Shown: positions 53,820-63,828, counted from the stretch's first letter. The stretch is DNA of 64,000 nucleotides from Endozoicomonas acroporae (GCF_002864045.1 NZ_PJPV01000133.1:22195-86194), one strand, 5' to 3'. Notes: generated by a model not told the origin, from the sequence alone. Program-made: numbers and translations.

Positions 53820-56800
53820 ATGTTTAAAGCACAGTCAGAGATTATTAGCCACCCGGTCACAGGCTCTGGTGCCACCTGTTTGCCTGGTGCAGGGGGAGCT
53901 GACATTGCCAATGGTGCAATTCCGGTATCAGGCGCTTTAAAAACTCATGCTTTATCTTCAAATCGAATGTGTGAAACGTCCGGGATTGATACCACGTTTA
54001 CTCCTTCTAACAGCACCGGCCAAAAAATTACTGAAACGTTTGCACTGCCATTAAAAAACAGGCGCTGTACCGAACCGCAGCTGAACGTTGATTTCCCGAC
54101 TATTCCAAATCGGAAATTGTTAGGTGGAAAAGGGATGTTCCTGACCCTGATGAAGAACGCAGGATTAGCTGTCCCGCCATTTCGCTGCATTGATACGGGC
54201 ATCGTGCAGGAGCTTGAGGCGCTTCAATTCGATGCCAGCCCATTGCTGGCCACGCTGGAGGATGGCCATGAGTTTGCCCATGCAACCACCAGTCTGGCGG
54301 ATATAAGACAGTGGATTGCCAAAATGGAGCCAGCAGGCAATCCATCAGGCAATCCAACAACAAGACAACAGCGCTGGCTCAATGCGCTCTCTTCGTTTAT
54401 TGCTGGCCCGGATTTTTATCAGCAAATAAGCGCTCTACCCATTGCTGACAAAATACGCACTATTCATGAGGATTTACGCACCGAGCTGACTAAGTCCGAC
54501 TGCCCGATTATCGTGCGCAGCTCCGGCGTGGCTGAGGACTCCTTTGGGAACGCCCAGGCCGGCAAGTACCAATCCCTGGTACATGGCCAGGCGGATATCG
54601 TGGCAACCTGTCTTAAAGTACTCGCTTCTGCTTACCGTCCCGCGGTTTTTTCCCCAACAGCCCCGCAAGGGATGGCAATTATCCTGCAACAGTGTATTCA
54701 ATGTTGCGTTGGCGGGGTCGGCATGAGTTATCGCCGCATTGATGACCGCACGCTAGTGATCGAGTGGGGGCCGGGGCAGCCCAAGACGGTGGTGTCCGGT
54801 CAATACGGTATCACTCCCCATGGTTATGAGATTAAGCGCAACGGCGAGCAATGGGAGGCCACCTTTAGCCCCGGCAATCCTGAGTGTGGATTCATTTTGC
54901 GCGCCAATGAACAGGGTGGCTATGAGGAAGAGTGGGTCAAATTTGAACCTGCTGCTGCCACGACTGAGTTCATTGGCAAAGACCAACTGAGCCGCCTGGT
55001 TGAGGGGGGGAAGATACTGGAAGACGCGTTGCTGTGTCCTGTGGATTTTGAATTTGCCATTGATCCGGATGGCCATGTCCTTTTTTTGCAGGGACGCCCG
55101 ATTACCTGCCTGCCCGGCGGCAGCTATTTTTCCATGGCATCTCCCCCCCGGGCTCTGGATCAGGGCACCGTCATCAGCGACGGTTGTGGCTCAGGGTTAG
55201 CGCTGGCCATCAGCGGTCCGGTCAACGGGAGCAGTCTGCCTGACAATGTCATTCTTTTTTGTGACCATGGCGGTGACTGGATACTGGCCCCTGAGGTTCT
55301 GGAAAAAATAAAGGGGATTGTCTTCAGAATATGGGCGAACAACGACCATATATCCATCAGCCTGAGGCAGGAGGGCATACCCTGTGTGGGGATTAAGCAG
55401 CCCCAATGGTGGCCTGATAATGATGCACCGAAATGGGTAACGCTGGTGTGTGGGAAGTTTCAGAAAGAGTCCGGCGGGTTTTTATTGTCGGGTGATCGGG
55501 AACAGGAGTTGTTGAGTCTGAGTGAATCTGCCCGCTCCGATTATCAAACTGCACTGGCTTCTCTGGAGGCATGGCAACCTGCAGAGCCGGAAAAAGAACC
55601 GTCGGTAGCACGTTTGTTCTCCTGGCTTGGTGAGCAAAACAACAGACTCCTGAATTTTCTCGGGGCAGATCGACTGATCCATTTGTGCTTGTCCAGAACC
55701 GGTGCTGTGCAACTGAGCATGCACCCCCGGCGACGGGAGATTTTGCAGGGATGTGACCAGGAGATCAGCAACTTTATGCAAGAGACCGAGGCTTTTCTTT
55801 CTGGCTACGAACGGTTTGTAATGCTGGGTGCAGTCACTGATCATAATCTTGAGCGGCAATACCTCGCGGAGTTATATCAGCTTCGCAATCAACTGGCGCT
55901 GGTGCGCACAAAAGTTGAGGAAGCCCTTACCCACGTCAGAAGGCCATTCTTGACCGACGAGGAGTTACCGGCCTCGGGTTCAGATTTTCAACAATGGCTG
56001 GCCCATTGCCAGTTATTAAAAGACCACCTGCAACGGCTTGAATCACTCAAACAAGTGCACAGGATCGAGAGCGTCCATGAACTGATTCTATGGTTACACA
56101 AATCTTTTCTTACCAGGCTCTGGCCTGTGGCCATCGCTTCAGGGCAGGGTAAAGTGAGCACAATGATTGCCGCTGAGTCTAATTATTTCGATATTGTTGA
56201 CTTTTCAACGTCTCAGAAACAGCCATTATTCGATAACACATGCCGTGACGCACTCAGGCGATTCAAGGCCAAAAGTGTGACCGTTCTCAATATGCCAGAT
56301 TGTACCCGGTTGTCGATTCAGCTGCTGGGCCATGCGAGTACCATCGATCTGTTAGAACAAGCCGATAATGGCAAACAACGAACCTTTCGGTTGTGCTATT
56401 CAGAGGCACTGGCTCATTCATCAAAAGATAGCCGAAGCGGAAAGTTCAAGCGACTGTGGTTTTTGACGCAAACACTGTCCCAATATCAGAAAACCAGTGG
56501 TTTCAATGCCTCGGACATTCATTTCAATGAACAGGCAGGCCAGGTCCTTTTTGAATTCACTCATATTCCTGACAAAAAAGATTTGCAGAGGATGTTTGTG
56601 GACACTCTGAGTCTATTGGGAGAATTGAGAAATGTTGACATTCTTTTGAGTGAGTTTAATCTGGACGAAAGTCAAACAAAATGGAATATGGCCGCGATCA
56701 GTGAAAGGCTGAATAATCCCGCTTTCTCTGCAACCAATAAATTTGCCCTGGAGCATATCTACTGGTACTTCACTTACCGGTGGAATATATCAATAATGAA

Positions 56801-58493
56801 CCACTGCGCTCAGGACAGGGCGTTCCGTCATCTGTTTGAAGCAGCGCGAGCATTGTTTCAGGCTCCCACCGACAGGTTTGACTCAGTGTTGAAAGATCAA
56901 CACGAGGCGGACAGGCAGACAGTACTCATGCATTGGTTACTTTCTGATCCTGCCAAGGCCATTCCTGTGGTGAACAAGTACGTTGACTGGTTAGCTGACG
57001 AGACAATGGCCACACGTCTGGTGTCGCAAAATGGTCACATCCTCAAATACCTTGCGCCTGAACTACGTAGTCAGCGGGCGATGGTTTTTGCCGCCATCAA
57101 AAGCAACCCTGAGGCCATTGCCGATGCGCCGGAATCTTTTAAAAACGACTTTGACCTTATCGATTATGCCCTGGCAAATACATTAGAAGATCCGGGAAAA
57201 ATAATTGCCTTTATAGGGACAGAGCTATCATCAAATCCCGGGCTTTTCCGGCGTTTGTTAACCACAGCGGTTGAAAACGACTCACGAACGCTTTCCTGTG
57301 ATGAAATAACCGGGTATCTGGAACAAAATCCTGAATTCTATCAAAGGCTTCTTCAGTTGGTCCTGGAACGCACTGAAGATGATTCCTACCAGCTATCTCG
57401 CCACATTTTCAGAAAAAACCTGCTTAACGACCATCAACTTTATCGGAAGCTGGTCTTAAAATTGTTGGCACAACCTGGAGACGGCTACATACTGTTAAAT
57501 TTTCCGGATCTGAAAAATGATCGAGAGGTCGTGACCACGGCGGTCGCCTCTTACCCCTCTGCATTGGCATTTGCCGGACGTAAATTTCAAGCAGATAGAG
57601 AACTGGTCAAAGGAGCGGTCCGGAACGACGGGGAAAGTCTGGAATTTGCCAGCCCAGAGCTTAAGGATGATGAAGACATCGTATTGGCAGCCGTCGAAAA
57701 TAATGGTAGAGCTCTGGAATATGCCAGCCCAGAGCTTAAGGATGATGAAGACATCGTATTGGCAGCCGTCGTAAATAATGGTAAAGCTCTGGAATATGCC
57801 AGTGAACGGTTAAAAGCTGATCGAACCATTGTTACCGCAGCGGTGAAAAACTTTGGTTGTGCGCTGTTCCTTGCCGACAAACAATTCAGAGATGATCCGG
57901 ATATCGTTCGATTGGCTGTCAGTGATCATCACCCTGAAGACTGCATTTGTGTACAATTGGATCAGAATCAGCTTGGCAATATGGAATTGATGTCCATTGC
58001 CGTGTCACACAAACCCGGTAACTTTTCATTTGTCGATATAGATAATGAACATTTGGTACAGCTGGCTGTGCAAGAAGATGGTTGCGAGCTCCGGTATGCC
58101 AGTACGAGACTGCGTGGCCATGAGCCTACTGTGTGGCTGGCAGTTCAACGCGATGGTATGGCTCTCTGGTACGCCAGCCCGGAACTGAAAGCCAATAAAG
58201 CGCTGGTCGAACTGGCAGTGCATAACGACGGCATGGCGCTGAAGTTTGCCAGTGACGCACTTCAGGATTGTCCGGAAGTGGTCAAACTTGCCCTGCAACA
58301 AAATCCGCTGGCGCTGGAGTTTGCCAGTGACAAATGCCGTAATGATCCAGAGCTGGTCAACATCGCCTTGCAAAACAATGGCAATGCCCTGCGGTACGTT
58401 GGTGATTCTTTACAAAACAAACCCGAAATCATTGAGGCAGCCATTGATAATATCGGGCCTGTTGCGGTGAGGTATATTCAACAATTCAGTTAA
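53820..58493 (+). CDS. Dikinase-like ATP-grasp/His-swivel protein with DUF4116 repeats, paralogue 2
   Basis: Protein of 1,557 residues with the same plan as paralogue 1: LLGGKG near residue 101, VRSSGVAED near 232, LQGRPIT near 424, candidate phosphohistidine in NNDHISISLRQEGIPCVG near 510, unique helical middle, then DUF4116-type repeats. The first ~570 residues are very similar to the other two paralogues; the middle and tail differ more. The repeat region carries a recent in-frame 75-bp tandem duplication (57648-57797). The start MFKAQSEIISHPV and the ATG-proximal leader CAGCGGATG match paralogue 1. It is 219 bp downstream of ankyrin gene 2. Confidence 0.75.
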   Translation: MFKAQSEIISHPVTGSGATCLPGAGGADIANGAIPVSGALKTHALSSNRMCETSGIDTTFTPSNSTGQKITETFALPLKNRRCTEPQLNVDFPTIPNRKLLGGKGMFLTLMKNAGLAVPPFRCIDTGIVQELEALQFDASPLLATLEDGHEFAHATTSLADIRQWIAKMEPAGNPSGNPTTRQQRWLNALSSFIAGPDFYQQISALPIADKIRTIHEDLRTELTKSDCPIIVRSSGVAEDSFGNAQAGKYQSLVHGQADIVATCLKVLASAYRPAVFSPTAPQGMAIILQQCIQCCVGGVGMSYRRIDDRTLVIEWGPGQPKTVVSGQYGITPHGYEIKRNGEQWEATFSPGNPECGFILRANEQGGYEEEWVKFEPAAATTEFIGKDQLSRLVEGGKILEDALLCPVDFEFAIDPDGHVLFLQGRPITCLPGGSYFSMASPPRALDQGTVISDGCGSGLALAISGPVNGSSLPDNVILFCDHGGDWILAPEVLEKIKGIVFRIWANNDHISISLRQEGIPCVGIKQPQWWPDNDAPKWVTLVCGKFQKESGGFLLSGDREQELLSLSESARSDYQTALASLEAWQPAEPEKEPSVARLFSWLGEQNNRLLNFLGADRLIHLCLSRTGAVQLSMHPRRREILQGCDQEISNFMQETEAFLSGYERFVMLGAVTDHNLERQYLAELYQLRNQLALVRTKVEEALTHVRRPFLTDEELPASGSDFQQWLAHCQLLKDHLQRLESLKQVHRIESVHELILWLHKSFLTRLWPVAIASGQGKVSTMIAAESNYFDIVDFSTSQKQPLFDNTCRDALRRFKAKSVTVLNMPDCTRLSIQLLGHASTIDLLEQADNGKQRTFRLCYSEALAHSSKDSRSGKFKRLWFLTQTLSQYQKTSGFNASDIHFNEQAGQVLFEFTHIPDKKDLQRMFVDTLSLLGELRNVDILLSEFNLDESQTKWNMAAISERLNNPAFSATNKFALEHIYWYFTYRWNISIMNHCAQDRAFRHLFEAARALFQAPTDRFDSVLKDQHEADRQTVLMHWLLSDPAKAIPVVNKYVDWLADETMATRLVSQNGHILKYLAPELRSQRAMVFAAIKSNPEAIADAPESFKNDFDLIDYALANTLEDPGKIIAFIGTELSSNPGLFRRLLTTAVENDSRTLSCDEITGYLEQNPEFYQRLLQLVLERTEDDSYQLSRHIFRKNLLNDHQLYRKLVLKLLAQPGDGYILLNFPDLKNDREVVTTAVASYPSALAFAGRKFQADRELVKGAVRNDGESLEFASPELKDDEDIVLAAVENNGRALEYASPELKDDEDIVLAAVVNNGKALEYASERLKADRTIVTAAVKNFGCALFLADKQFRDDPDIVRLAVSDHHPEDCICVQLDQNQLGNMELMSIAVSHKPGNFSFVDIDNEHLVQLAVQEDGCELRYASTRLRGHEPTVWLAVQRDGMALWYASPELKANKALVELAVHNDGMALKFASDALQDCPEVVKLALQQNPLALEFASDKCRNDPELVNIALQNNGNALRYVGDSLQNKPEIIEAAIDNIGPVAVRYIQQFS
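57648..57797 (+). repeat. 75-bp in-frame tandem duplication in DUF4116 region
   Basis: Two adjacent copies differing at very few bases, each encoding a 25-residue unit ASPELKDDEDIVLAAV plus nine more. The neighbouring DUF4116 units are far more diverged, so this is a recent expansion. Confidence 0.9.
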
Positions 58494-58919
58494 TTTAAAA
58501 CAGCCCCTCAGGTTGTCTCCAGAGCTGACCTTACGCTTAGTAAGCGTCCCTGAATAACTTCCTCTTTTTTTTTCTGTTCTCCGTGGCAAAGTTTTTTCTT
58601 GATTGAACAATATCGAAAATGTGGAAGTTATTTCAGGACAGTTCCTTACCGGTTTCTGATCCCGGTTTTCCGGTCTAGGATAAGAATGTCATTATAACTG
58701 ACCAAGCCGTTACTGATTTATACCAAAGCAAATGGATAATTTAGATGCCTTTTGCGAAGTTGTTTATTTCGAATTAAAAAGTGAAATCAAAACTTCTGAG
58801 CGGCATCATCACATTGGGCAGGTTTGTACTTTTCGATGTTCGGTCCAGCGCGGCTTCCCAATGTTAACTACTTATGCCTCAATAAAAACGTTAAAAATCA
58901 CACAACGGATATTGTCAAC
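58494..58919. other. Spacer between dikinase-like genes 2 and 3
   Basis: Has a perfect small palindrome ACGCTTA-G-TAAGCGT at 58533-58547, with a T-rich run 14-25 bases later that could aid termination. From about 58680 it resembles the spacer upstream of paralogue 2 (ATTATAACTGACC, GTTACTGATTTATAC). No ankyrin gene lies here, unlike the first two units. Confidence 0.55.
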
Positions 58920-61900
58920 ATGTTTCATGTAGCCTCAGGTTTTAATAACAATGTTGGTTGTTCCACAGATTTGTCTGATGGCAGTGCCGCGGGCATCGAT
59001 CATGGTAAAATTCCGGCATCAGTTGCTTCAGATACTCCTGATTTCTCTGCCAAAAGAAAGTGCCAGGTTATCAGGCATGATACGACGTTTACTCCTGGCA
59101 GTGCCAACCACGACTTGATTGCAACGCAAGTAAAAACCAGGGGCTGTACCGAACCGCAGCTGAACGTTGATTCCCCGACTATGCCAAACCGGAAATTGTT
59201 GGGTGGTAAAGGGATGTTTCTGACCCTGATGCAAAACGCAGGATTAGCTGTCCCGCCATTTCGCTGCATTGATACGAGCATCGTGCAGGAGCTTGAGGCG
59301 CTTCAATTCGATGCCAGCCCATTTCTGGCCACGCTGGAGGATGGCCATGAGTTTGCCCATGCAACCACCAGTCTGGCGGATATAAAACAGTGGATTGCCA
59401 AAATGGAGCCAGCAGGCAATCCAGCAGGCAATCCAACAACAAGACAACAGCGCTGGCTCGATGCGCTCTCTTCGTTTATTGTTGGCCCGGATTTTTATCA
59501 GCAAATAAGCGCTCTACCCATTGCTGACAAAATACGCACTATTCATGAGGATTTACGCACCGAGCTGACTAAGTCCGACTGCCCGATTATCGTGCGCAGC
59601 TCCGGCGTGGCTGAGGACTCCTTTGGGAACGCCCAGGCCGGCAAGTACCAATCCCTGGTACATGGCCAGGCGGATATCGTGGCAACCTGTCTTAAAGTAC
59701 TCGCTTCTGCTTACCGTCCCGCGGTTTTTTCCCCAACAGCCCCGCAAGGGATGGCAATTATCCTGCAACAGTGTATTCAATGTTGCGTTGGCGGGGTCGG
59801 CATGAGTTATCGCCGCATTGATGACCGCACGCTAGTGATCGAGTGGGGGCCGGGGCAGCCCAAAACGGTGGTGTCCGGTCAATACGGTATCACTCCCCAT
59901 GGTTATGAGATCAAGCGCAACGGCGAGCAATGGGAGGCCACCTTTAACCCCGGCAATCCTGAGTGTGGATTCATTTTGCGCGCCAATGAACAGGGTGGCT
60001 ATGAGGAAGAGTGGGTCAAATTTGAACCTGCTGCTGCCACGGCTGAGTTCATTGGCAAAGACCAACTGAGCCGCCTGGTTGAGGGGGGGAAGATACTGGA
60101 AGACGCGTTGTTGTGCCCTGTGGACTTTGAATTTGCCATTGATCCGGATGGCCATGTCCTTTTTTTGCAGGGACGCCCGATTACCTGCCTGCCCGGCGGC
60201 AGCCATTTTTCCATGGCATCTCCCCCCCGGGCTCTGGATCAGGGCACCGTCATTAGCGACGGTTGTGGCTCAGGGTTGGCGCTGGCCATCAGCGGTCCGG
60301 TCAACGGGAGCAGTCTGCCTGACAATGTCATTCTTTTTTGTGACCATGGCGGTGACTGGCTACTGGCCCCGGAGGTTCTGGAAAAAACAAAGGGGATTGT
60401 CCTCAACAAATGGGCCAATAACGACCATATATCCATCGGCCTGAGGCAGGAGGGCATACCCTGTGTGGGGATTAAGCAGCCTCAATGGTGGCCCGATAAT
60501 GATGCGCAGGAATGGGTAACGTTGGTGTGTGGGAAGTTTCAGAAAGAGTCCGGCGGGTTTTTATTGCCGGGTGATCGGGAACAGGAGTTATTGAGTCTCA
60601 GTGGCGAATCTGCCCGCCCCGATTATCAAACCGCGCAGGCTTCCCTGCAGGCATACCAGCCTGCGGTGCCGGAAGACGAACCGTCGGTAGCACGCCAGTT
60701 CTCATGGCTGGGTGAGCAAAACACCAGACTCCTGAATTTTCTCGGGACTGATCGACTGATCCATTTGTGTTTGTCCAGAACCGGCGCTGTCCAACTGAGC
60801 ATGCACCCCGAGCGACGGAAGATTTTGCAGGGATGTGACCAGGAGATCCGCCTCTTTATGCAAGAGGCCGAGGCTTTTCTCCTTGGCTACGATCAGTTTT
60901 TAATGCTGGGCGCGGACGCTGATCCGAACCTTAAGCAGCAATACCAGGCGGAGTTAAGACAACTTCGCAAGCAACTGGCACTGGTGCGCAAAAATGTTGA
61001 ACAAGCCCTTGCCCACGTCACAAGACCGTTCCTGCCTGGCGCGGAGTTACCGGCCAGGGGTTCGGATTTTCAACAATGGCTGGCCCATTGCCAATTATTA
61101 AAAGACCACCTGCAACGGCTTGAAGCTGTCAATCAGGCGCACAAAATCGAGAGCGTTCATGAACTGATTCTATGGTTGCATAAATGTTTTCTCACCAGGC
61201 TCTGGCCCGTGGCCACCGCTTCAGGGCAGGGTGAAGTGAGCACAATAAGGAGGCCTATGCATGACTATATCGATATTGTTGACTTTTCAACGTCTCAGGA
61301 ACAGCCATTATTTGATAACACATGTCGTGAGGCACTCAGGGAATTCGAGGCCCCAAATGTGACCGTTCTCAATATGCCAGGCAGTACCCGGTTATCGATC
61401 CAGCTCGGGCACCATGCGTGTACCATCGAGCTGTTGGAACAAGCCGACGGTGGCAAACAACGGACTTTCCGGATGTGTTACTCTGAGGCGCTGGCCGATT
61501 CATTGAAAGAAACCCTGAGCGGAAAGTTCAAGCGGTTGTGGTTTTTGACGCAAACCCTGTCTCAATATCGGCAAAATAGCGGTTGCCGTGCCCCTGACAT
61601 TCATTTCAATGAACAGGCAGGCCAGATCCTTTTTGAATTCACCCATCTGCCTGACAAAAAAGATTTGCAGCGGATGTTTGTGGACATCCTGAGTGTATTA
61701 CAAAAATTGAGCAATACTGATTTTCTTCTGGGAGCAATTAACCTGGACGAAAGTCAAACGAAATGGAGTATGGCTGCAATCAGGGAAAGGCTGAATAATC
61801 CCGCTTTCTCTGAAGCCAATCAATTTGCCGTGGAGCATGTCTACTGGTGCTGCACTTACAGCTTCAAAAAATCACTGATAAACCACTGCACCCAAAATAT

Positions 61901-63527
61901 GGTGATTCGTCATCTGGTTGAAACGGCACTGGTTTTTTCTGAGGCTCCCATCAACCGTATTGAAGAAGCGTTGAACGGTCAACTCGATACCTACAGTCTG
62001 AAAATACTCTGGCATTGGCTATTGTTTGATCCTGCCAAAGCCAGCCCCCTGGTGAACAAATACGTGAACTGGTTAGCTGACGAGACAATGGCCACACGTC
62101 TGGTGTCGCAAAATGGTCACATTCTGAAATACCTTGCTCCTGAATTACGCAATCAGCGGACAATAGTTTTTGCCGCCATCAAAAGCCATCCTGAGGTTAT
62201 TACCGATGCACCGGAATGCTTTAAAAACGACATTGAAATTATCGATTACGCCCTGGCAAATACAACAAAAAATCCGGGAAAAATAATTGCCTTTACAGGG
62301 ACAGAGCTATCATCAGATCCTGTGATTTTTCAGCGCTTATTAACCACAGCAGTTGAAAACACATCACTGGCTCTTTCCTGTCATGCGGCATCTGAATATC
62401 TGGAACAAGATCCCGGATTCTATAAAAAGCTTCTTCTGTTAGCGATGGAGCGCAATAAGAACGATGATTCCTATCGATTATCTTTTAAAATTTTCCGGAA
62501 AAACCTGCTTAACGACCACCAGCTCTATCGGCAACTGATTTTGAAGTTTTTGGCGCTAAAGGATGTCGGCAGCCAACTGGAAGATTTTCCGGATTTGAAT
62601 AATGATCGAGAGATAGTGTACACGGCGGTTGGCTCTAACCCTTTTGCATTGGCATATGTCGGGCTTGAATTTCAAGCGGATAAAGCACTGGTCAAAGAAG
62701 CTGTCGGGAATATGGGGAGAGTTCTGGAATTTGCCAGTGAAGGACTTAAAGATGATGAAGACATCGTATTGGCAGCCGTCAAAAATATAGGGGTTGCCCT
62801 GGAATACGCCAGTGAACGGTTAAGGGCTGATCCGACAATTGTTACCGCAGCGCTGAAAAATTCAGGTTCTGCGCTGGCTTATGCCGCCAGGCAATTCCGT
62901 GATGATCCGGATTACCTTTGGTTGGCTGTCAGTGACCATAACCCTACAAGCCCTATTTACCAATATCTTAATGGGGATCAGTGTAAAAATAAGGAACTAT
63001 GTGCCATTGCCGTGTCCAAAAAGCCCGAGAACTTTCAATACCTCGATAAGCAACTGAGAAATGATCAAGCGTTAGCGCAACTCGCCGTGCAAGGTAATGG
63101 TGAAATGCTCAGGTATGCCAGTGAAACGCTGCGTGGCCATGAGGGTATTGTTCGTCTGGCCGTTCAACAAAACGGTATAGCTCTTGAGTATGCCACCCCG
63201 GAACTGCGAGCCAATAAAGAGCTGGTCAAACTGGCGGTGCAGAATTCCGGCATGGCGCTGGAGTTTGCCAGTGACGCACTTAAGGATTGTCCGGAAGTGG
63301 TCAAACTTGCCGTGCAAGAAAATCCACGGGCGCTGAATTTTTCCAGTGACCATTGCCGCAATGATCCAGAGCTGGCCAATATCGCCTTGCAGAACGATGG
63401 TAATGCCCTGATGTATATTGGCCGCTCATTACAAAGCAAACCGGAAATTATTTCGGCAGCAGTTAACTATGCCGGGCCTGTTGCGGCAAGGTATTATCAA
63501 CAAGCCATCGCCCGTAAGTCCCATTGA
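58920..63527 (+). CDS. Dikinase-like ATP-grasp/His-swivel protein with DUF4116 repeats, paralogue 3
   Basis: Protein of 1,535 residues from the ATG at 58920; the frame is open 32 codons further up, but the leader ACAACGGATATTGTCAAC matches the leaders of paralogues 1 and 2 just before their ATGs. The first ~75 residues differ from the others. ATP-grasp motifs LLGGKG, VRSSGVAED and LQGRPIT and the His in NNDHISIGLRQEGIPCVG are intact. The middle helical region and DUF4116-type tail are present. At DNA level it is a mosaic: almost identical to paralogue 2 from about 59220 to 60080, then almost identical to paralogue 1 to about 60540. It has no ankyrin gene directly upstream. Confidence 0.75.
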   Translation: MFHVASGFNNNVGCSTDLSDGSAAGIDHGKIPASVASDTPDFSAKRKCQVIRHDTTFTPGSANHDLIATQVKTRGCTEPQLNVDSPTMPNRKLLGGKGMFLTLMQNAGLAVPPFRCIDTSIVQELEALQFDASPFLATLEDGHEFAHATTSLADIKQWIAKMEPAGNPAGNPTTRQQRWLDALSSFIVGPDFYQQISALPIADKIRTIHEDLRTELTKSDCPIIVRSSGVAEDSFGNAQAGKYQSLVHGQADIVATCLKVLASAYRPAVFSPTAPQGMAIILQQCIQCCVGGVGMSYRRIDDRTLVIEWGPGQPKTVVSGQYGITPHGYEIKRNGEQWEATFNPGNPECGFILRANEQGGYEEEWVKFEPAAATAEFIGKDQLSRLVEGGKILEDALLCPVDFEFAIDPDGHVLFLQGRPITCLPGGSHFSMASPPRALDQGTVISDGCGSGLALAISGPVNGSSLPDNVILFCDHGGDWLLAPEVLEKTKGIVLNKWANNDHISIGLRQEGIPCVGIKQPQWWPDNDAQEWVTLVCGKFQKESGGFLLPGDREQELLSLSGESARPDYQTAQASLQAYQPAVPEDEPSVARQFSWLGEQNTRLLNFLGTDRLIHLCLSRTGAVQLSMHPERRKILQGCDQEIRLFMQEAEAFLLGYDQFLMLGADADPNLKQQYQAELRQLRKQLALVRKNVEQALAHVTRPFLPGAELPARGSDFQQWLAHCQLLKDHLQRLEAVNQAHKIESVHELILWLHKCFLTRLWPVATASGQGEVSTIRRPMHDYIDIVDFSTSQEQPLFDNTCREALREFEAPNVTVLNMPGSTRLSIQLGHHACTIELLEQADGGKQRTFRMCYSEALADSLKETLSGKFKRLWFLTQTLSQYRQNSGCRAPDIHFNEQAGQILFEFTHLPDKKDLQRMFVDILSVLQKLSNTDFLLGAINLDESQTKWSMAAIRERLNNPAFSEANQFAVEHVYWCCTYSFKKSLINHCTQNMVIRHLVETALVFSEAPINRIEEALNGQLDTYSLKILWHWLLFDPAKASPLVNKYVNWLADETMATRLVSQNGHILKYLAPELRNQRTIVFAAIKSHPEVITDAPECFKNDIEIIDYALANTTKNPGKIIAFTGTELSSDPVIFQRLLTTAVENTSLALSCHAASEYLEQDPGFYKKLLLLAMERNKNDDSYRLSFKIFRKNLLNDHQLYRQLILKFLALKDVGSQLEDFPDLNNDREIVYTAVGSNPFALAYVGLEFQADKALVKEAVGNMGRVLEFASEGLKDDEDIVLAAVKNIGVALEYASERLRADPTIVTAALKNSGSALAYAARQFRDDPDYLWLAVSDHNPTSPIYQYLNGDQCKNKELCAIAVSKKPENFQYLDKQLRNDQALAQLAVQGNGEMLRYASETLRGHEGIVRLAVQQNGIALEYATPELRANKELVKLAVQNSGMALEFASDALKDCPEVVKLAVQENPRALNFSSDHCRNDPELANIALQNDGNALMYIGRSLQSKPEIISAAVNYAGPVAARYYQQAIARKSH

Positions 63528-63551
63528 ATGGTTGAAAAGAACCGGGAAATC

Positions 63552-63593
63552 TTCTGCCATCCTCGCTACGGGCGCTATTCTCGGACAGCCTCC
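63552..63593. repeat. End fragment of palindromic element family P1
   Basis: 42 bases equal to one terminal arm of P1 (TTCTGCCATCCTCGCTACGG through TCGGACAGCCTCC) without the rest of the element. It begins 25 bases after the stop of dikinase-like gene 3. Confidence 0.85.
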
Positions 63594-63636
63594 AAGCAAT
63601 GAAGCCCGTTGCCAATTTAAAAAAATCCAGTCATAA

Positions 63637-63828
63637 GAGAAAATTTATTATGCCAGTATCATCAGCCCGTCAGGGCGCTATGTTCTGACCACACATGATG
63701 GCAGCGATGGACTATCAGCCATGATCTGGAGTTTTGACAGTGAGGGTAATTCGATGGTCAAAGCCAGGATCTACCGCCCTGCATCTGCCAACAAACATTT
63801 CTGGATCAATAAAGCCATAAGTAGCTAA
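63637..63828 (+). pseudogene. WD40-like gene remnant
   Basis: An open stretch of 63 codons with no usable start (a stop lies just upstream). It reads YYASIISPSGRYVLTTHDG, then LSAMIWSFDSEGN, then KARIYRPASANKHFWINKA. The SPSGRYVLT...IWSFD pattern is like one WD40 repeat. Its TAA stop lies inside the adjacent P2 palindrome. It probably represents the 3' end of a broken gene. Confidence 0.45.
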
